A stretch of DNA of 64,000 nt, taken from contig NZ_CP021780.1 of the NCBI RefSeq assembly GCF_002192415.1, positions 6,386,001-6,450,000 on the forward strand, read 5' to 3'. This document shows positions 1 to 8,213 of this stretch, one piece after another. A program made the position numbers and the translations under genes. The stretch is from Paenibacillus donghaensis (lineage in GTDB: Bacteria > Bacillota > Bacilli > Paenibacillales > Paenibacillaceae). The notes beneath the pieces were generated by a model. The model worked only from the letters and a program-made list of their open reading frames with translations, was not told where the DNA came from and did no database searches. Each line of letters opens with the position of its first letter. Position 1 is the stretch's first letter.

Positions 1-1
1 A

Positions 2-382
2 ACCACCCATGATCTGGGCGATATTGAGGACTTGTGCAAGCGGCTGATTATTATCGACCACGGCTCTATCATCTATGATGGCAGTCTGGCCGAAGTGAAA
101 GCGAATTTTGCCAAGGAACGGGTGATTTTCTTTCAGGTCGCCTCCCCGATGCCCCAGCTCTTAGAGCAATTGGAGCAGACGACGGGAATGAAGCTTACGA
201 TCCAGGGTGAACTGGAATTCTCTGTGGCTTTCGACCGGTATGAATATACGGCCAGCGAGGTGGTCAGCCGGGTGATGAAATTCGGCGAGGTGGCTGACTT
301 CCGTATGGAGGAAACACAGATCGAAGCGGTGATCAAAAGTGTCTACGAGGGTAGCCTGGATCTTAACCTGCGCGTGCAGTGA
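2..382 (+). CDS. ABC transporter ATP-binding protein, C-terminal part (5' end outside window)
   Basis: This is the C-terminal part of an ABC ATPase; the reading frame is open back to the window edge, so the Walker A and signature motifs lie outside. The visible protein opens with TTHDLGDIEDLCKRLIII, which contains the switch-histidine region (THD) followed by the usual 'D(H)G' strand and a short regulatory tail of about 90 residues. It is followed after 18 bp by two six-helix permeases, which is the classic ATPase-permease-permease order of ABC-2 exporters. It would supply ATP hydrolysis for that exporter. The substrate cannot be told from the sequence. The internal ATG at 32 is not a credible start because conserved sequence lies upstream of it. 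Confidence 0.85.
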   Translation, partial: TTHDLGDIEDLCKRLIIIDHGSIIYDGSLAEVKANFAKERVIFFQVASPMPQLLEQLEQTTGMKLTIQGELEFSVAFDRYEYTASEVVSRVMKFGEVADFRMEETQIEAVIKSVYEGSLDLNLRVQ

Positions 383-400
383 AGGAGGGACCGCGTAATT

Positions 401-1207
401 ATGGGCGTAATGAAGTTTAAAAAATACCGCAGTATAGCCAACCGTTCCTTGCAGAATATTCTGGCGTACCGGCTCTCCTACGTGATGACCCTTTTATCCA
501 GTTTCGTCAATCTGCTGGCCGTCTATTTTCTATGGCAAGGCATATACAACGGGCGTGAGTCTCTGGGCGGGTACAGCTGGGATCAGATGAAAACGTATCT
601 TCTGGTCACCTTTCTGGCCAATTCCATCTTGTCCTGGTATTCCGAAACGGCCATTTCAGCCAAAATTCTCGATGGCAGCGTGGCCGCCGATCTGCTGAAG
701 CCGATTGATTTCCAAAGCGCACGCTTCGCGGAGACCTTGGGCTCCAGCCTGCTGGAAGGGACCTTGGGCATCTTTCTGATCGGATGTTTTATGATGCTCA
801 CACCGGGAGTCAAACTTCCGCATTCCCCTTGGGTCTATCCGCTATTCGGGTTCAGCCTGCTGGCTGTGATGGTGGTCAAGTTCGGGGTGGTGTATCTGGC
901 CGCTCTGCTCTGCTTCTGGTCTACAGGCTCCCTCGGCATCGTCTGGACACGGATTGCGCTCACCAATTTAATGTCCGGGGCGCTGGTTCCGCTTGCTTTT
1001 TTCCCGGATTGGCTGGAGCGGCTGGCTTTGTGGCTGCCATTTCAGAGCATTATCCATACGCCTACAGTGATCTTCCTGCAGCAGACAGATGGCTGGGGTG
1101 CGTTGTGCCTGATCGGACTGCAATGTCTGTGGGGAGCTCTCCTCTGGTGGGCAGGCAAAAAAATATGGAGCTGGGCCGTCCGCCAGGTAACCATTCACGG
1201 GGGGTAA
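401..1207 (+). CDS. ABC-2 family transporter permease
   Basis: A 268-residue integral membrane protein with about six hydrophobic segments. The first follows a short basic cytoplasmic N-terminus (KKYRSIANRSLQNILAYR), as in ABC2_membrane_6 (DUF990-type) permeases. A GAAGGAGGG ribosome site lies about 12 bp before the ATG at 401. It sits between the ATPase end (382) and a second permease of similar size at 1221, so the two permeases probably form the heterodimeric channel of one exporter. No substrate-specific signature is visible. Family assignment is from architecture and general sequence feel, not from a search. Confidence 0.8.
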   Translation: MGVMKFKKYRSIANRSLQNILAYRLSYVMTLLSSFVNLLAVYFLWQGIYNGRESLGGYSWDQMKTYLLVTFLANSILSWYSETAISAKILDGSVAADLLKPIDFQSARFAETLGSSLLEGTLGIFLIGCFMMLTPGVKLPHSPWVYPLFGFSLLAVMVVKFGVVYLAALLCFWSTGSLGIVWTRIALTNLMSGALVPLAFFPDWLERLALWLPFQSIIHTPTVIFLQQTDGWGALCLIGLQCLWGALLWWAGKKIWSWAVRQVTIHGG

Positions 1208-1220
1208 AGGAGGTTGGAAC

Positions 1221-2018
1221 ATGCGGTTGAAGCGCATGGTTTATTTGTACCAGAGAATGTATGTGCAGCAGCTCAAAGCTATCCTGGAATACAATAAGGA
1301 TTTCTATATTCTAATGTGTTCCGCAGCGTTGACTCAGGTGCTTGGCTTCGTGTTTCTGTGGGTGATTTATGACCGGATTCCGGACATCAACGGCTGGCAG
1401 TTCTGGGAAGTGATCTTTATGTACGCGATGATCTTTCTTACAGAGGGGATCGGCTCCTTATTCTTCGAGGGCACCTGGCGACTCAGCGGGCTAGTGAACC
1501 GCGGGGAGCTGGACCGTTATCTGCTGCGGCCAGTTCCCGTTGTGCTGCAAATATTCTGTACCGGCGTCGGCATCAACGGCCTCGGCAACCTGCTGATTGG
1601 CGTTGTGATGGTCTGGCAGTCGTTCGTACGCAGCCAGCTGGAATGGTCGCCGGAGAAGATTGCCGTCATCGCAGTGCTGCTGCTGAGTGCGGTGGTGACC
1701 CGGGTGTCAATCAATCTGGCCGGTAATTCAGCAGCCTTCTGGGTCCGCAACTCCGGCAACGCTTTTCCGCTGATGGTGCATAGTCTGGCCGATCTGGCCA
1801 AATATCCGATTACCATCTTTCATCAGAGTATCCGCATATTTATCTCTACGGTGCCGCCTTATGCATTCATCAGCTTTTATCCGGCTACCTACATCTTCGA
1901 TAAAAGCGGTGGCGCAAGCTGGTGGCTGCTGTCGCCGGTTGTCGCCATCGGCAGTGCGGCAGCCTCCTACGGAATCTTCCGGCTCGGATTGTCGCGTTAT
2001 GAGAGCACGGGTAATTAG
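1221..2018 (+). CDS. ABC-2 family transporter permease
   Basis: A 265-residue membrane protein with about six predicted transmembrane segments and a basic, aromatic N-terminus typical of the second subunit of ABC2_membrane_6 exporters. AAAGGAGG lies 7-14 bp upstream of the ATG. The start is only 13 bp after the previous stop, so translation is probably coupled. A strong hairpin follows 12 bp after the stop, making this the last gene of the operon. The substrate is unknown. Confidence 0.8.
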   Translation: MRLKRMVYLYQRMYVQQLKAILEYNKDFYILMCSAALTQVLGFVFLWVIYDRIPDINGWQFWEVIFMYAMIFLTEGIGSLFFEGTWRLSGLVNRGELDRYLLRPVPVVLQIFCTGVGINGLGNLLIGVVMVWQSFVRSQLEWSPEKIAVIAVLLLSAVVTRVSINLAGNSAAFWVRNSGNAFPLMVHSLADLAKYPITIFHQSIRIFISTVPPYAFISFYPATYIFDKSGGASWWLLSPVVAIGSAAASYGIFRLGLSRYESTGN

Positions 2019-2030
2019 ATTATTAGCTAC

Positions 2031-2076
2031 AGAACAGGCCTCCCCGTCCGGTCAGCCGGATAGGGAGGCCTGTTCT
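2031..2076. terminator. Bidirectional hairpin between convergent genes
   Basis: A perfect 14-bp inverted repeat (AGAACAGGCCTCCC and its complement) with an 18-nt loop lies between the convergent permease gene and the RND pump gene. There is no long T run on either side, so its efficiency is uncertain, but its position fits a shared terminator. Confidence 0.75.
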
Positions 2077-2093
2077 GTTACTCCAATCTAATC

Positions 2094-5000
2094 TTAAGCT
2101 GTTTCCTGCAGCTCGGCTGGCTTCAGCGCCGCTCGGCGCTGTTTGGCTGATTTGCGGAAATAGAACAGCTCGTAAATCACCGGCACAATAATCAGTGTCA
2201 GCAGGGTGGCGGCGGTCAGACCGCCGATCACGACGATTGCCAGACTCTGTGAGACAATGCTGCCTTCCGCGGAATGCCCGAACAGCAGCGGCAGCATGGC
2301 GCAGACGGTGGCAATGGCCGTCATGAGGATCGGACGCATCCGGGTGCCCGCCGCTTCGAGAATTGCTTCGCGCACGTTCATATGCTCCTCGTTATGCTTG
2401 ATCCGGTCAATCAGCACAATTGCATTGGTGACCACGATCCCGATCAGCATCAGTGCCCCGAACATGGCCGTGAAGTCCGGTGTAATCCCGGAGACCAAGA
2501 GGCCGATAATCGCGCCGATGGCGGCCAGCGGCAAGGAGAACATGATCGCCAGCGGCGCACGCAGCGTCTTGAAGGTCAAGACCATAATGAGATAGACCAG
2601 ACCTATCGAGATCAGGGCGGTCATGCCCAGATCATTGAAGTCCCCGGACTGATCGGCCGATGCTCCGCCTGCAAACAGGGTTATTCCCTCCGGAAGCTTG
2701 ATGCTGTCGGTCTGCTCTCTAATATCTGCACCGATTTCAGATACCTTCTTCGGATCTACTTTTGCCGTTATCCGTACATAAGGCTTGCCGTCCTTGTGGT
2801 AGAGCATCGCCGGCTGCTTGCTAACCTCCAGGGTGGTCAGCTGGGAGAGCAGCTTGGGCCCTTCAGCTGTTATTAGTGTGATGTCGTTCAGTTCCTGCTG
2901 TGTTGTTGGCTGCAGCACCGGATCAAGTACCACTGCCGCCGTCGATCCGTCCAGCTCCATCTGCCCGATCGGCAGCGGATTCAGCATCGCCCCCAGCTGC
3001 ATGGCGATTTCCTGGGCGTTCGCCTTGGCCGGATCCACCTTGAAGCCAAACTCCGGTTTGGTATCCTCCATATTGCTGCTGATCTTCTCAATACCTTCTA
3101 CCCCCTTCAGCTTCGCCACAACCTGCTCTGCGACAGGGGTTATCTTCGCCAGGTCATCGCCTATGATGTCGATGTACTCATTGGCGGAGCTTGAGCTCAT
3201 CATACTGAATTCATTCGCAGTCAAGGTTGCTCCGGCATATTTCCCCTGCTGTCCGCGGACGAAATCCAGCAGCTCTTGGGCGTCTGCGTCCTCCTTCATC
3301 ACAACCGTATAATCAACTTGGGTCACAGAACTAACTGAACCAAATTTCGCAGCATCGGCACTGTTGCCGGATTGCATGACCACTGTTTTCGACTGCGGCT
3401 GGCCGATCAGCTCCTGCTCCAGCTCTTTGCCTTTCGCAATTACCTCAGATGTGGGAACATCCGGCGGATAATTTAACTGAACCGATACATAACCGGCATC
3501 TGAGGCATCCAGAGCCGCTTTGGGCATGGAGAGATACGCGCCCACCGATCCAACCAGCAGGACCAGCCCAAGAGACAGAGCCAGCCATTTGCGGCGCAGG
3601 TTCCAGTCCAGGAAACGGGTGAACCCTCTGGATGGTTCATGCTCCTTCATGGAGGTCTTGCGCAGCAGCCATGAGCTGAGCAGCGGAACTACGGTCAGTG
3701 CCACTACCAGCGATGTGAGCAAGGAGTAGGTTACGGTCAAGGCAAACGGCAGCAGGAAGTCCTGCAGACTGCCTTTCAGCAGCCCCATAGGCAGGAACAC
3801 AGCCACTGTTGCTATGGTTGAAGAGGTTATGGCCCGCGCCACCTCGGACGTTGCGGAGATAATCATCTCCACCGAGAACGGCTCCTTCTGCAGCCTGCGG
3901 TAAATATTCTCTATGACCACAATACTGTCATCCACCAGCCGCCCGACAGCCACTGCCACCGCTCCGAGTGTGATGATGTTCAGCGTTATGCCGGAGAGAT
4001 CCAGCAGGTACAACGTTACCGCCAGTGACAGCGGAATGGATACGGCTGTAATCAGTGTCGCCCGCACATTGCGCAGGAAGATCAGAATAACGATGGTGGC
4101 GAACAAGGCACCGAGCAGCACCTCACGCATCATGCTGTTTACGGAGGTTACCACCATATCGGAGGTATTGATCAGAGTTCCAGCCTCCGCATTCTTGTAG
4201 GTTGTGTTGATATCATCCACAGCCGCCTGCACTTCTGCTCCAACGTCTACAGCGTTGGCACTGGCTTCCTTCATCACAACGGCAACCAGCACGTCCTTGC
4301 CGTTCGCACGGCTGATGCTCTCCTGCTGCTTATTCAGCCCTACACTGGCGATATCCTGCAGCTTCACTCCGGGCAAGACTGGCAGCTGCTTCAGTGTCTC
4401 CAGACTGTCAATGGAAGAGAACACGTTGATGCTGCCTGTCTCGCCGCCGATGGTCTGCTCTCCGATCGAGGCTGCCACATTGCGTCCCTGCAACAGGCCT
4501 GTCACTTGGGTAGTGGAAACTCCCTTCTCGGTCATCTGCTGCAGATTAAGCTTCACGCTAACCTGTGGAGCCACCTTGCCATATAACGCAACATTGGATA
4601 CCCCTTTTATCTGCTGGAGCTGCGGCAGAATGTTCTGCTCGACCAGATCCACATTCTCTTTCGTCAGCCCATCATCAAAAGCCAGCGTGACCTGGGAGAC
4701 CGGAATCATGGAAGTATTCAGCTGCAGAACATAAGGATCCATTACCCCTTCAGGCAGCTGCAGGGCTGTTACCGCCTGGCTGACCTCTTGTGCCGCAGCT
4801 TTCATGTCCGTACCGCCTTCGAAATAAATCTCCACCTGGGCATACCCGTTGCCGGAGGTCGAGAGCTGCTCTGTCTTGCCTTTAATCAGTGAAGTCGCCG
4901 TTTCAATCTGCTGCGTCACCTTCGTCTCCATCGTATGTGCATCCTGCCCTGGCCCGAGAGCCGTAACCGTAATTACCGGGCTGTCTGCCTCCGGCATCAG

Positions 5001-5108
5001 TTCCATCGGCAATGAAGTATAACTCATGTACCCCACCACAAGCGCCATCAGGACCAGCAGACTCACGGCACTTTTATTGCTGAACGACCATTTGGTTAAC
5101 CATTTCAT
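2094..5108 (-). CDS. RND family multidrug efflux permease (AcrB/SwrC-like)
   Basis: About 1004 residues with the RND plan: an N-terminal helix, a large extracytoplasmic loop, helices 2-6, a second large loop and helices 8-12. The mid-protein RLVDDSIVVIENIYRRL region is the conserved helix-4 stretch whose acidic residues carry protons. The SIPLSLAVTLYLLDLSGITLN and TNAIVLIDRIKHNEE stretches are also typical. In Gram-positive bacteria this family includes SwrC (surfactin and drug export) and works without an outer-membrane channel. A GTG at 5129 is in frame, but GAAGGAG falls about 11 bp before the ATG at 5108, which I prefer. No adaptor (membrane fusion) gene is adjacent, so it is either self-sufficient or has its partner elsewhere. 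Confidence 0.9.
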   Translation of the reverse strand: MKWLTKWSFSNKSAVSLLVLMALVVGYMSYTSLPMELMPEADSPVITVTALGPGQDAHTMETKVTQQIETATSLIKGKTEQLSTSGNGYAQVEIYFEGGTDMKAAAQEVSQAVTALQLPEGVMDPYVLQLNTSMIPVSQVTLAFDDGLTKENVDLVEQNILPQLQQIKGVSNVALYGKVAPQVSVKLNLQQMTEKGVSTTQVTGLLQGRNVAASIGEQTIGGETGSINVFSSIDSLETLKQLPVLPGVKLQDIASVGLNKQQESISRANGKDVLVAVVMKEASANAVDVGAEVQAAVDDINTTYKNAEAGTLINTSDMVVTSVNSMMREVLLGALFATIVILIFLRNVRATLITAVSIPLSLAVTLYLLDLSGITLNIITLGAVAVAVGRLVDDSIVVIENIYRRLQKEPFSVEMIISATSEVARAITSSTIATVAVFLPMGLLKGSLQDFLLPFALTVTYSLLTSLVVALTVVPLLSSWLLRKTSMKEHEPSRGFTRFLDWNLRRKWLALSLGLVLLVGSVGAYLSMPKAALDASDAGYVSVQLNYPPDVPTSEVIAKGKELEQELIGQPQSKTVVMQSGNSADAAKFGSVSSVTQVDYTVVMKEDADAQELLDFVRGQQGKYAGATLTANEFSMMSSSSANEYIDIIGDDLAKITPVAEQVVAKLKGVEGIEKISSNMEDTKPEFGFKVDPAKANAQEIAMQLGAMLNPLPIGQMELDGSTAAVVLDPVLQPTTQQELNDITLITAEGPKLLSQLTTLEVSKQPAMLYHKDGKPYVRITAKVDPKKVSEIGADIREQTDSIKLPEGITLFAGGASADQSGDFNDLGMTALISIGLVYLIMVLTFKTLRAPLAIMFSLPLAAIGAIIGLLVSGITPDFTAMFGALMLIGIVVTNAIVLIDRIKHNEEHMNVREAILEAAGTRMRPILMTAIATVCAMLPLLFGHSAEGSIVSQSLAIVVIGGLTAATLLTLIIVPVIYELFYFRKSAKQRRAALKPAELQETA

Positions 5109-5341
5109 TTCTTTACGATCTCCTTCCACCCCATCAGTCTTCTGTACCCGCCATTCTTTTGCTTGGTGCTCTTATGTATGTTTGGCATTTACTGGATTAA
5201 GTTTATTCTCATTTGTCATCCGTCAAAACAGCCTACCGGCGGGTTCTTATCTACGACCTTAGGCGGGGAACGTCCCTCTACCTGGAGTTGGCGTTGGCAC
5301 TAGTGTAGAACAAACCGAGGAGAGTACGTCGATCCTATTCT

Positions 5342-5393
5342 TAAAAAAAACAAAAGCTGCCCCAGCAGCCATTTCATGGCTTACGGGACAGCT
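5342..5393 (-). terminator. Rho-independent terminator after the CPA2 antiporter
   Basis: On the minus strand a 9-bp stem (AGCTGTCCC with GGGGCAGCT, one G-U pair) is followed by TTTTGTTTTTTTT. The loop itself holds a smaller AGCCAT/ATGGCT stem. It lies just after the antiporter stop. The rest of the 5109-5427 spacer holds the RND gene leader; I saw no further gene there. Confidence 0.85.
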
Positions 5394-5427
5394 CCTGGAT
5401 CATATCTGGTTGGTCAGCAAACCACCC

Positions 5428-6591
5428 TCATTCATCAGGTCTCTCTGCTGCCGGCACCGGCTCACGGAACATGAGCTTCAGCAGTGGCGGAGTTGCGAGC
5501 GTGGTGACAATTACGACAATAATCACTGCCGTGAAATATTGCGGAAGCAGTAGACCGCTCTGCAGTCCGGTTGCTGCGATAATCAGGGCCACCTCACCGC
5601 GCGAGATCATCCCTGCGCCAATAATCGCAGCCGAGCGGCTGGAGAAGCCGGTCAGCCGTGCGCCGAGTCCTCCGCCAAGCAGTTTCGCCAGCACAGCGAT
5701 TACCGTAAGCACAATGACGAAGCCCAGTTGCTGTCCTACGCCCTCAAAGGATACGCTGAGGCCGATGCTCACAAAAAAGACCGGCACAAACAATGAGTAC
5801 GCGACCGGCTCCAGCTTGGATTCCACTACGTGCTTAAACGGAGTTTGTGCAACGGCAATTCCGGCAGCAAATGCCCCGATAATGCCGGCCATGCCCAGCC
5901 ATTCGGCGAAATAAGCGAAGCCGAAGCAGAGGATCAATGCCGCCGTAACCGTTGCTTCGCTCACCCGGAGCGGAGCCATCCACTTCATCACCCGGGGCAC
6001 CACGAAGATGCCTGCAGCGATGGCGGCCGCGAAGAACAACAGCTTTTTGCCGATCAACAGTCCAATGGATACCTGCTCCCCCGTTCCGAAGAAGCTCATC
6101 AGCACCGCCAGCAGTATTACTACCAGGATATCATCAACAACCGCCGCTCCCAGAATAGTCGAGCCTTCACGCGAATTCAGCTTGTTCATATCCTTCAGCA
6201 CCTGTACCGAGATGCTAACAGAGGTCGCACTGAGCACAACACCCATAAACAAGGCATGATGATAATCGAAGCCGAACAGCTCCCCGGCAGCAAATCCGCC
6301 CATAAAGGGTAGAATAATCCCACCGACTGCTACAGCAAAGGCAGACTTCCAGTTCTTGCGCAGCTGGTCCAGATCCGTCTCCAGTCCGGCGATAAACATC
6401 AGCAGCAGCACGCCGATCTCAGACATGTAATGAATAAACTCTCCATCCTTCACCCAGCCCAGTACCGCAGGCCCCAGAAGAATACCGACGATCAGCTTGC
6501 CCAGCACCGCCGGTTGCCCCAGCCTCACAGAGAGATCTCCGGCCAGCTTAGTAAACAATAAGATCAACAGCAAATACAGGATAAATTCCAT
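5428..6591 (-). CDS. CPA2-type cation:proton antiporter (Kef/NapA-like)
   Basis: About 387 residues with 12-13 hydrophobic segments typical of the Na+/H+ exchanger (CPA2) domain. Motifs include LLLMFIAGLETDL, GAAVVDDILVVILLAV (the paired aspartates of the ion site), GFAAGIAVAQTPF and RGEVALIIAATGL. There is no C-terminal TrkA-N/RCK domain, so gating would rely on other proteins. The frame is open to 6765, but AAGGAG sits 7 bp before the ATG at 6591 and the longer start would add a non-membrane stretch unlike the family, so 6591 is chosen. It probably exchanges Na+ or K+ for protons at the cytoplasmic membrane. Its leader carries a promoter and an intrinsic terminator, described separately. 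Confidence 0.88.
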   Translation of the reverse strand: MEFILYLLLILLFTKLAGDLSVRLGQPAVLGKLIVGILLGPAVLGWVKDGEFIHYMSEIGVLLLMFIAGLETDLDQLRKNWKSAFAVAVGGIILPFMGGFAAGELFGFDYHHALFMGVVLSATSVSISVQVLKDMNKLNSREGSTILGAAVVDDILVVILLAVLMSFFGTGEQVSIGLLIGKKLLFFAAAIAAGIFVVPRVMKWMAPLRVSEATVTAALILCFGFAYFAEWLGMAGIIGAFAAGIAVAQTPFKHVVESKLEPVAYSLFVPVFFVSIGLSVSFEGVGQQLGFVIVLTVIAVLAKLLGGGLGARLTGFSSRSAAIIGAGMISRGEVALIIAATGLQSGLLLPQYFTAVIIVVIVTTLATPPLLKLMFREPVPAAERPDE

Positions 6592-6655
6592 CTTCCCACT
6601 CCTTCTTAACCGGCTCAGAACCCTTGCCAAGGGCCGCTTTAAACCGGAAAACGGC

Positions 6656-6683
6656 AAAAAGGAGCCCTTGGTGACAGGCTCCT
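6656..6683 (-). terminator. Intrinsic terminator within the leader of the CPA2 gene
   Basis: On the minus strand AGGAGCC pairs with GGCTCCT, followed by TTTT. It lies downstream of a strong promoter (6724-6752) and upstream of the antiporter start. It therefore ends the upstream mutarotase transcript and could also attenuate the antiporter's own transcript. CCAAGGGC in this hairpin (minus-strand complement of 6664-6671) could instead pair with GCCCTTGG (complement of 6627-6634). Confidence 0.7.
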
Positions 6684-6723
6684 CCAAATAACAATGAAAT
6701 ATGCGGTTAAACAATATAATACC

Positions 6724-6752
6724 AGTATAACCTTGTTTAGAATTGTTGTAAA
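6724..6752 (-). promoter_or_regulatory. Sigma-A-like promoter for the CPA2 antiporter
   Basis: On the minus strand TTTACA, a 17-bp spacer and TATACT. Initiation near 6717 would give a leader of about 125 nt before the ATG at 6591. Confidence 0.7.
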
Positions 6753-6767
6753 CTGTGCAGCCCATTC

Positions 6768-7091
6768 CTATTTCAGGTAGAACACCTCACGCAGCGGCAC
6801 CATCGGCACACTGTCATTGAAGTCAAACGAACCCTCCACCATCTGCGAGGTGATCGCATTCCAGCGGTTGCAGGCATCACTCTTGGCGATATAGGCGAAG
6901 GCCGCCTCCGTATCCTCACATTCGAAGCAATAGAAGAACTGATTGCCGTTCTGAAAGATCGAATAGTTCGAAATCCCGGCCTTGCTATGCTCCTCCATGA
7001 TCTCCGGCCAAGGCTCCAAGTGCATCGCCACGTACTCCTCCAAGCATTCCTCTTTAACCTTCCACGTCCAAGCCAGCTTGTTGCTGCCCAT
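6768..7091 (-). CDS. rhaM: L-rhamnose mutarotase family protein
   Basis: 107 residues, the normal length for the RhaM/YiiL (DUF718) family. These are small ferredoxin-fold dimers that interconvert the anomers of L-rhamnose. Family hallmarks visible here are a HLEPWPEI segment near residues 25-32, a SIFQNGNQFFYCFE strand pair and an Asn-Arg-Trp-Asn (NRWN) motif near residue 75. AGGAGG lies 8 bp before the start. No rhamnose isomerase, kinase or aldolase gene is nearby, so a mutarotase acting on another sugar is possible. It stands alone, with the ATPase gene 93 bp upstream on the same strand. Confidence 0.85.
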   Translation of the reverse strand: MGSNKLAWTWKVKEECLEEYVAMHLEPWPEIMEEHSKAGISNYSIFQNGNQFFYCFECEDTEAAFAYIAKSDACNRWNAITSQMVEGSFDFNDSVPMVPLREVFYLK

Positions 7092-7184
7092 CCTCTCATC
7101 CTCCTACTGGTAGTGTCACCATCCCAGCCCCTGTAATGGCTGATATCGCTTTCATACACAACAAGCCCAATTATAGCATGATTC

Positions 7185-7895
7185 CTAGTCCTCAAACAGC
7201 TCCTTAAGTACAGCCTTCCGGTTCTCCAGGAATCGGCGGGTAATCAGATAATGCATCGTTTCCTCATAGCGAATGCGGCCCACAGGATGGGTATCGAAAT
7301 CAAAAATCTGCGCATCGGGGTAACCGAGCAGAATCGGGGAATGGGTAGCAATGATAAACTGGGCTTCATGCTCCAGCTCCTTGATGATCCGCAGCAGGGA
7401 CAGCTGACGGACAGGAGACAGCGCTGCTTCCGGCTCGTCCAGCAGGTAAATCGCTTTTTTGCCAAACCGGTTGGTGAACAGCGACAGGAAGGCTTCGCCA
7501 TGCGACTGCTCATGCAAGGAACGTCCGCCATAAGAACCCAGACTTTCCGGTACCGTATCCAGATAAGAGGCGAAATGGTAGAAGGTCTCGGCACGCAGAA
7601 AGAAGCCGTTCGTAATCTTGGGCAGCCAGGATAATCTTATACTCCGCCCAAGCACCGAATCAGCGGCATCCACCTCATAATAGTTGTTTCTGCCCCCACC
7701 TGCCGTGTTGAACTCACATTGATAAGCTATGGCTTCTAGCAGGGTCGACTTGCCTGATCCATTCTCTCCCACCAGAAAGGTCACGTTCCCGTCAAAAGAC
7801 AACGTGTCCAGCTCCCGGATCGCCGGGATACTGAAGGGATATTCCTGAGGGTTATACGTTGGGGTGCGAAGAAGCTCCAAGCTGCGTAAGAACAT
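7185..7895 (-). CDS. Small AAA/ABC-type ATPase (RecF/SMC-like fold)
   Basis: 236 residues forming a single ATPase domain with no transporter partner. Walker A is GENGSGKST at about residue 42. A short signature-like SHGEAF lies near residue 131. Walker B is AIYLLDEPEAAL near residue 148, followed by the switch region IIATHSPILLG. This arrangement is that of the 'AAA family ATPase' proteins related to the heads of RecF and SMC, which act on DNA or with partner effectors rather than at a membrane. The specific role is unknown. TGGAGG sits about 9 bp before the ATG. No toxin or nuclease partner is adjacent, which argues against an OLD- or Septu-type defence pair. Confidence 0.8.
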   Translation of the reverse strand: MFLRSLELLRTPTYNPQEYPFSIPAIRELDTLSFDGNVTFLVGENGSGKSTLLEAIAYQCEFNTAGGGRNNYYEVDAADSVLGRSIRLSWLPKITNGFFLRAETFYHFASYLDTVPESLGSYGGRSLHEQSHGEAFLSLFTNRFGKKAIYLLDEPEAALSPVRQLSLLRIIKELEHEAQFIIATHSPILLGYPDAQIFDFDTHPVGRIRYEETMHYLITRRFLENRKAVLKELFED

Positions 7896-7924
7896 CTGCG
7901 TCCAACCTCCATTTCTATTCTATA

Positions 7925-8027
7925 TCGATCCCTCCCAAACCCTCCCTTCCAAGGGAGGGCCCCCAAAGGGTTGCACCCTCTGGACACCCGCAAGCTTGGC
8001 GAATGAACCTGGCGGTACTGTGATTAG
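7925..8027 (+). repeat. Dispersed repeat B, copy 1
   Basis: About 103 bp that recur with roughly 90% identity at 44801-44902. The core is a near-perfect palindrome, CCCTCCCTT-CC-AAGGGAGGG, followed by GGTTGCACCCTCTGGAC, CAAGCTTGGCGAA and CTGGCGGTACTGTGATTAG. It lies just upstream of a minus-strand gene, as does copy 2. The rest of the 7896-8213 spacer (8028-8213) contains only short GC-rich inverted repeats and no gene. Confidence 0.85.
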
Positions 8028-8213
8028 AAGGCTGGGGTGTAGGAGCGCTTATCCCTGCGGGACCGCTTGGACGTCGCTGGGACCGGCCCGCTATCCCTGA
8101 CGGGATGCACGTCTGTGGCTAAGGTCAAGGGCGGGCTGTTCCTGCGGAATGCGCAAGATCATTATACAACAAGAACAACTTCGCGATTCGTTATATCGCT
8201 GATCTAATCTTCC

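Noticed and set aside
7185..7895. Anti-phage OLD- or Septu-type ATPase system
   Set aside because: Only the ATPase domain is present, without a TOPRIM or HNH domain or partner gene. Neighbours are a mutarotase and an ABC operon.
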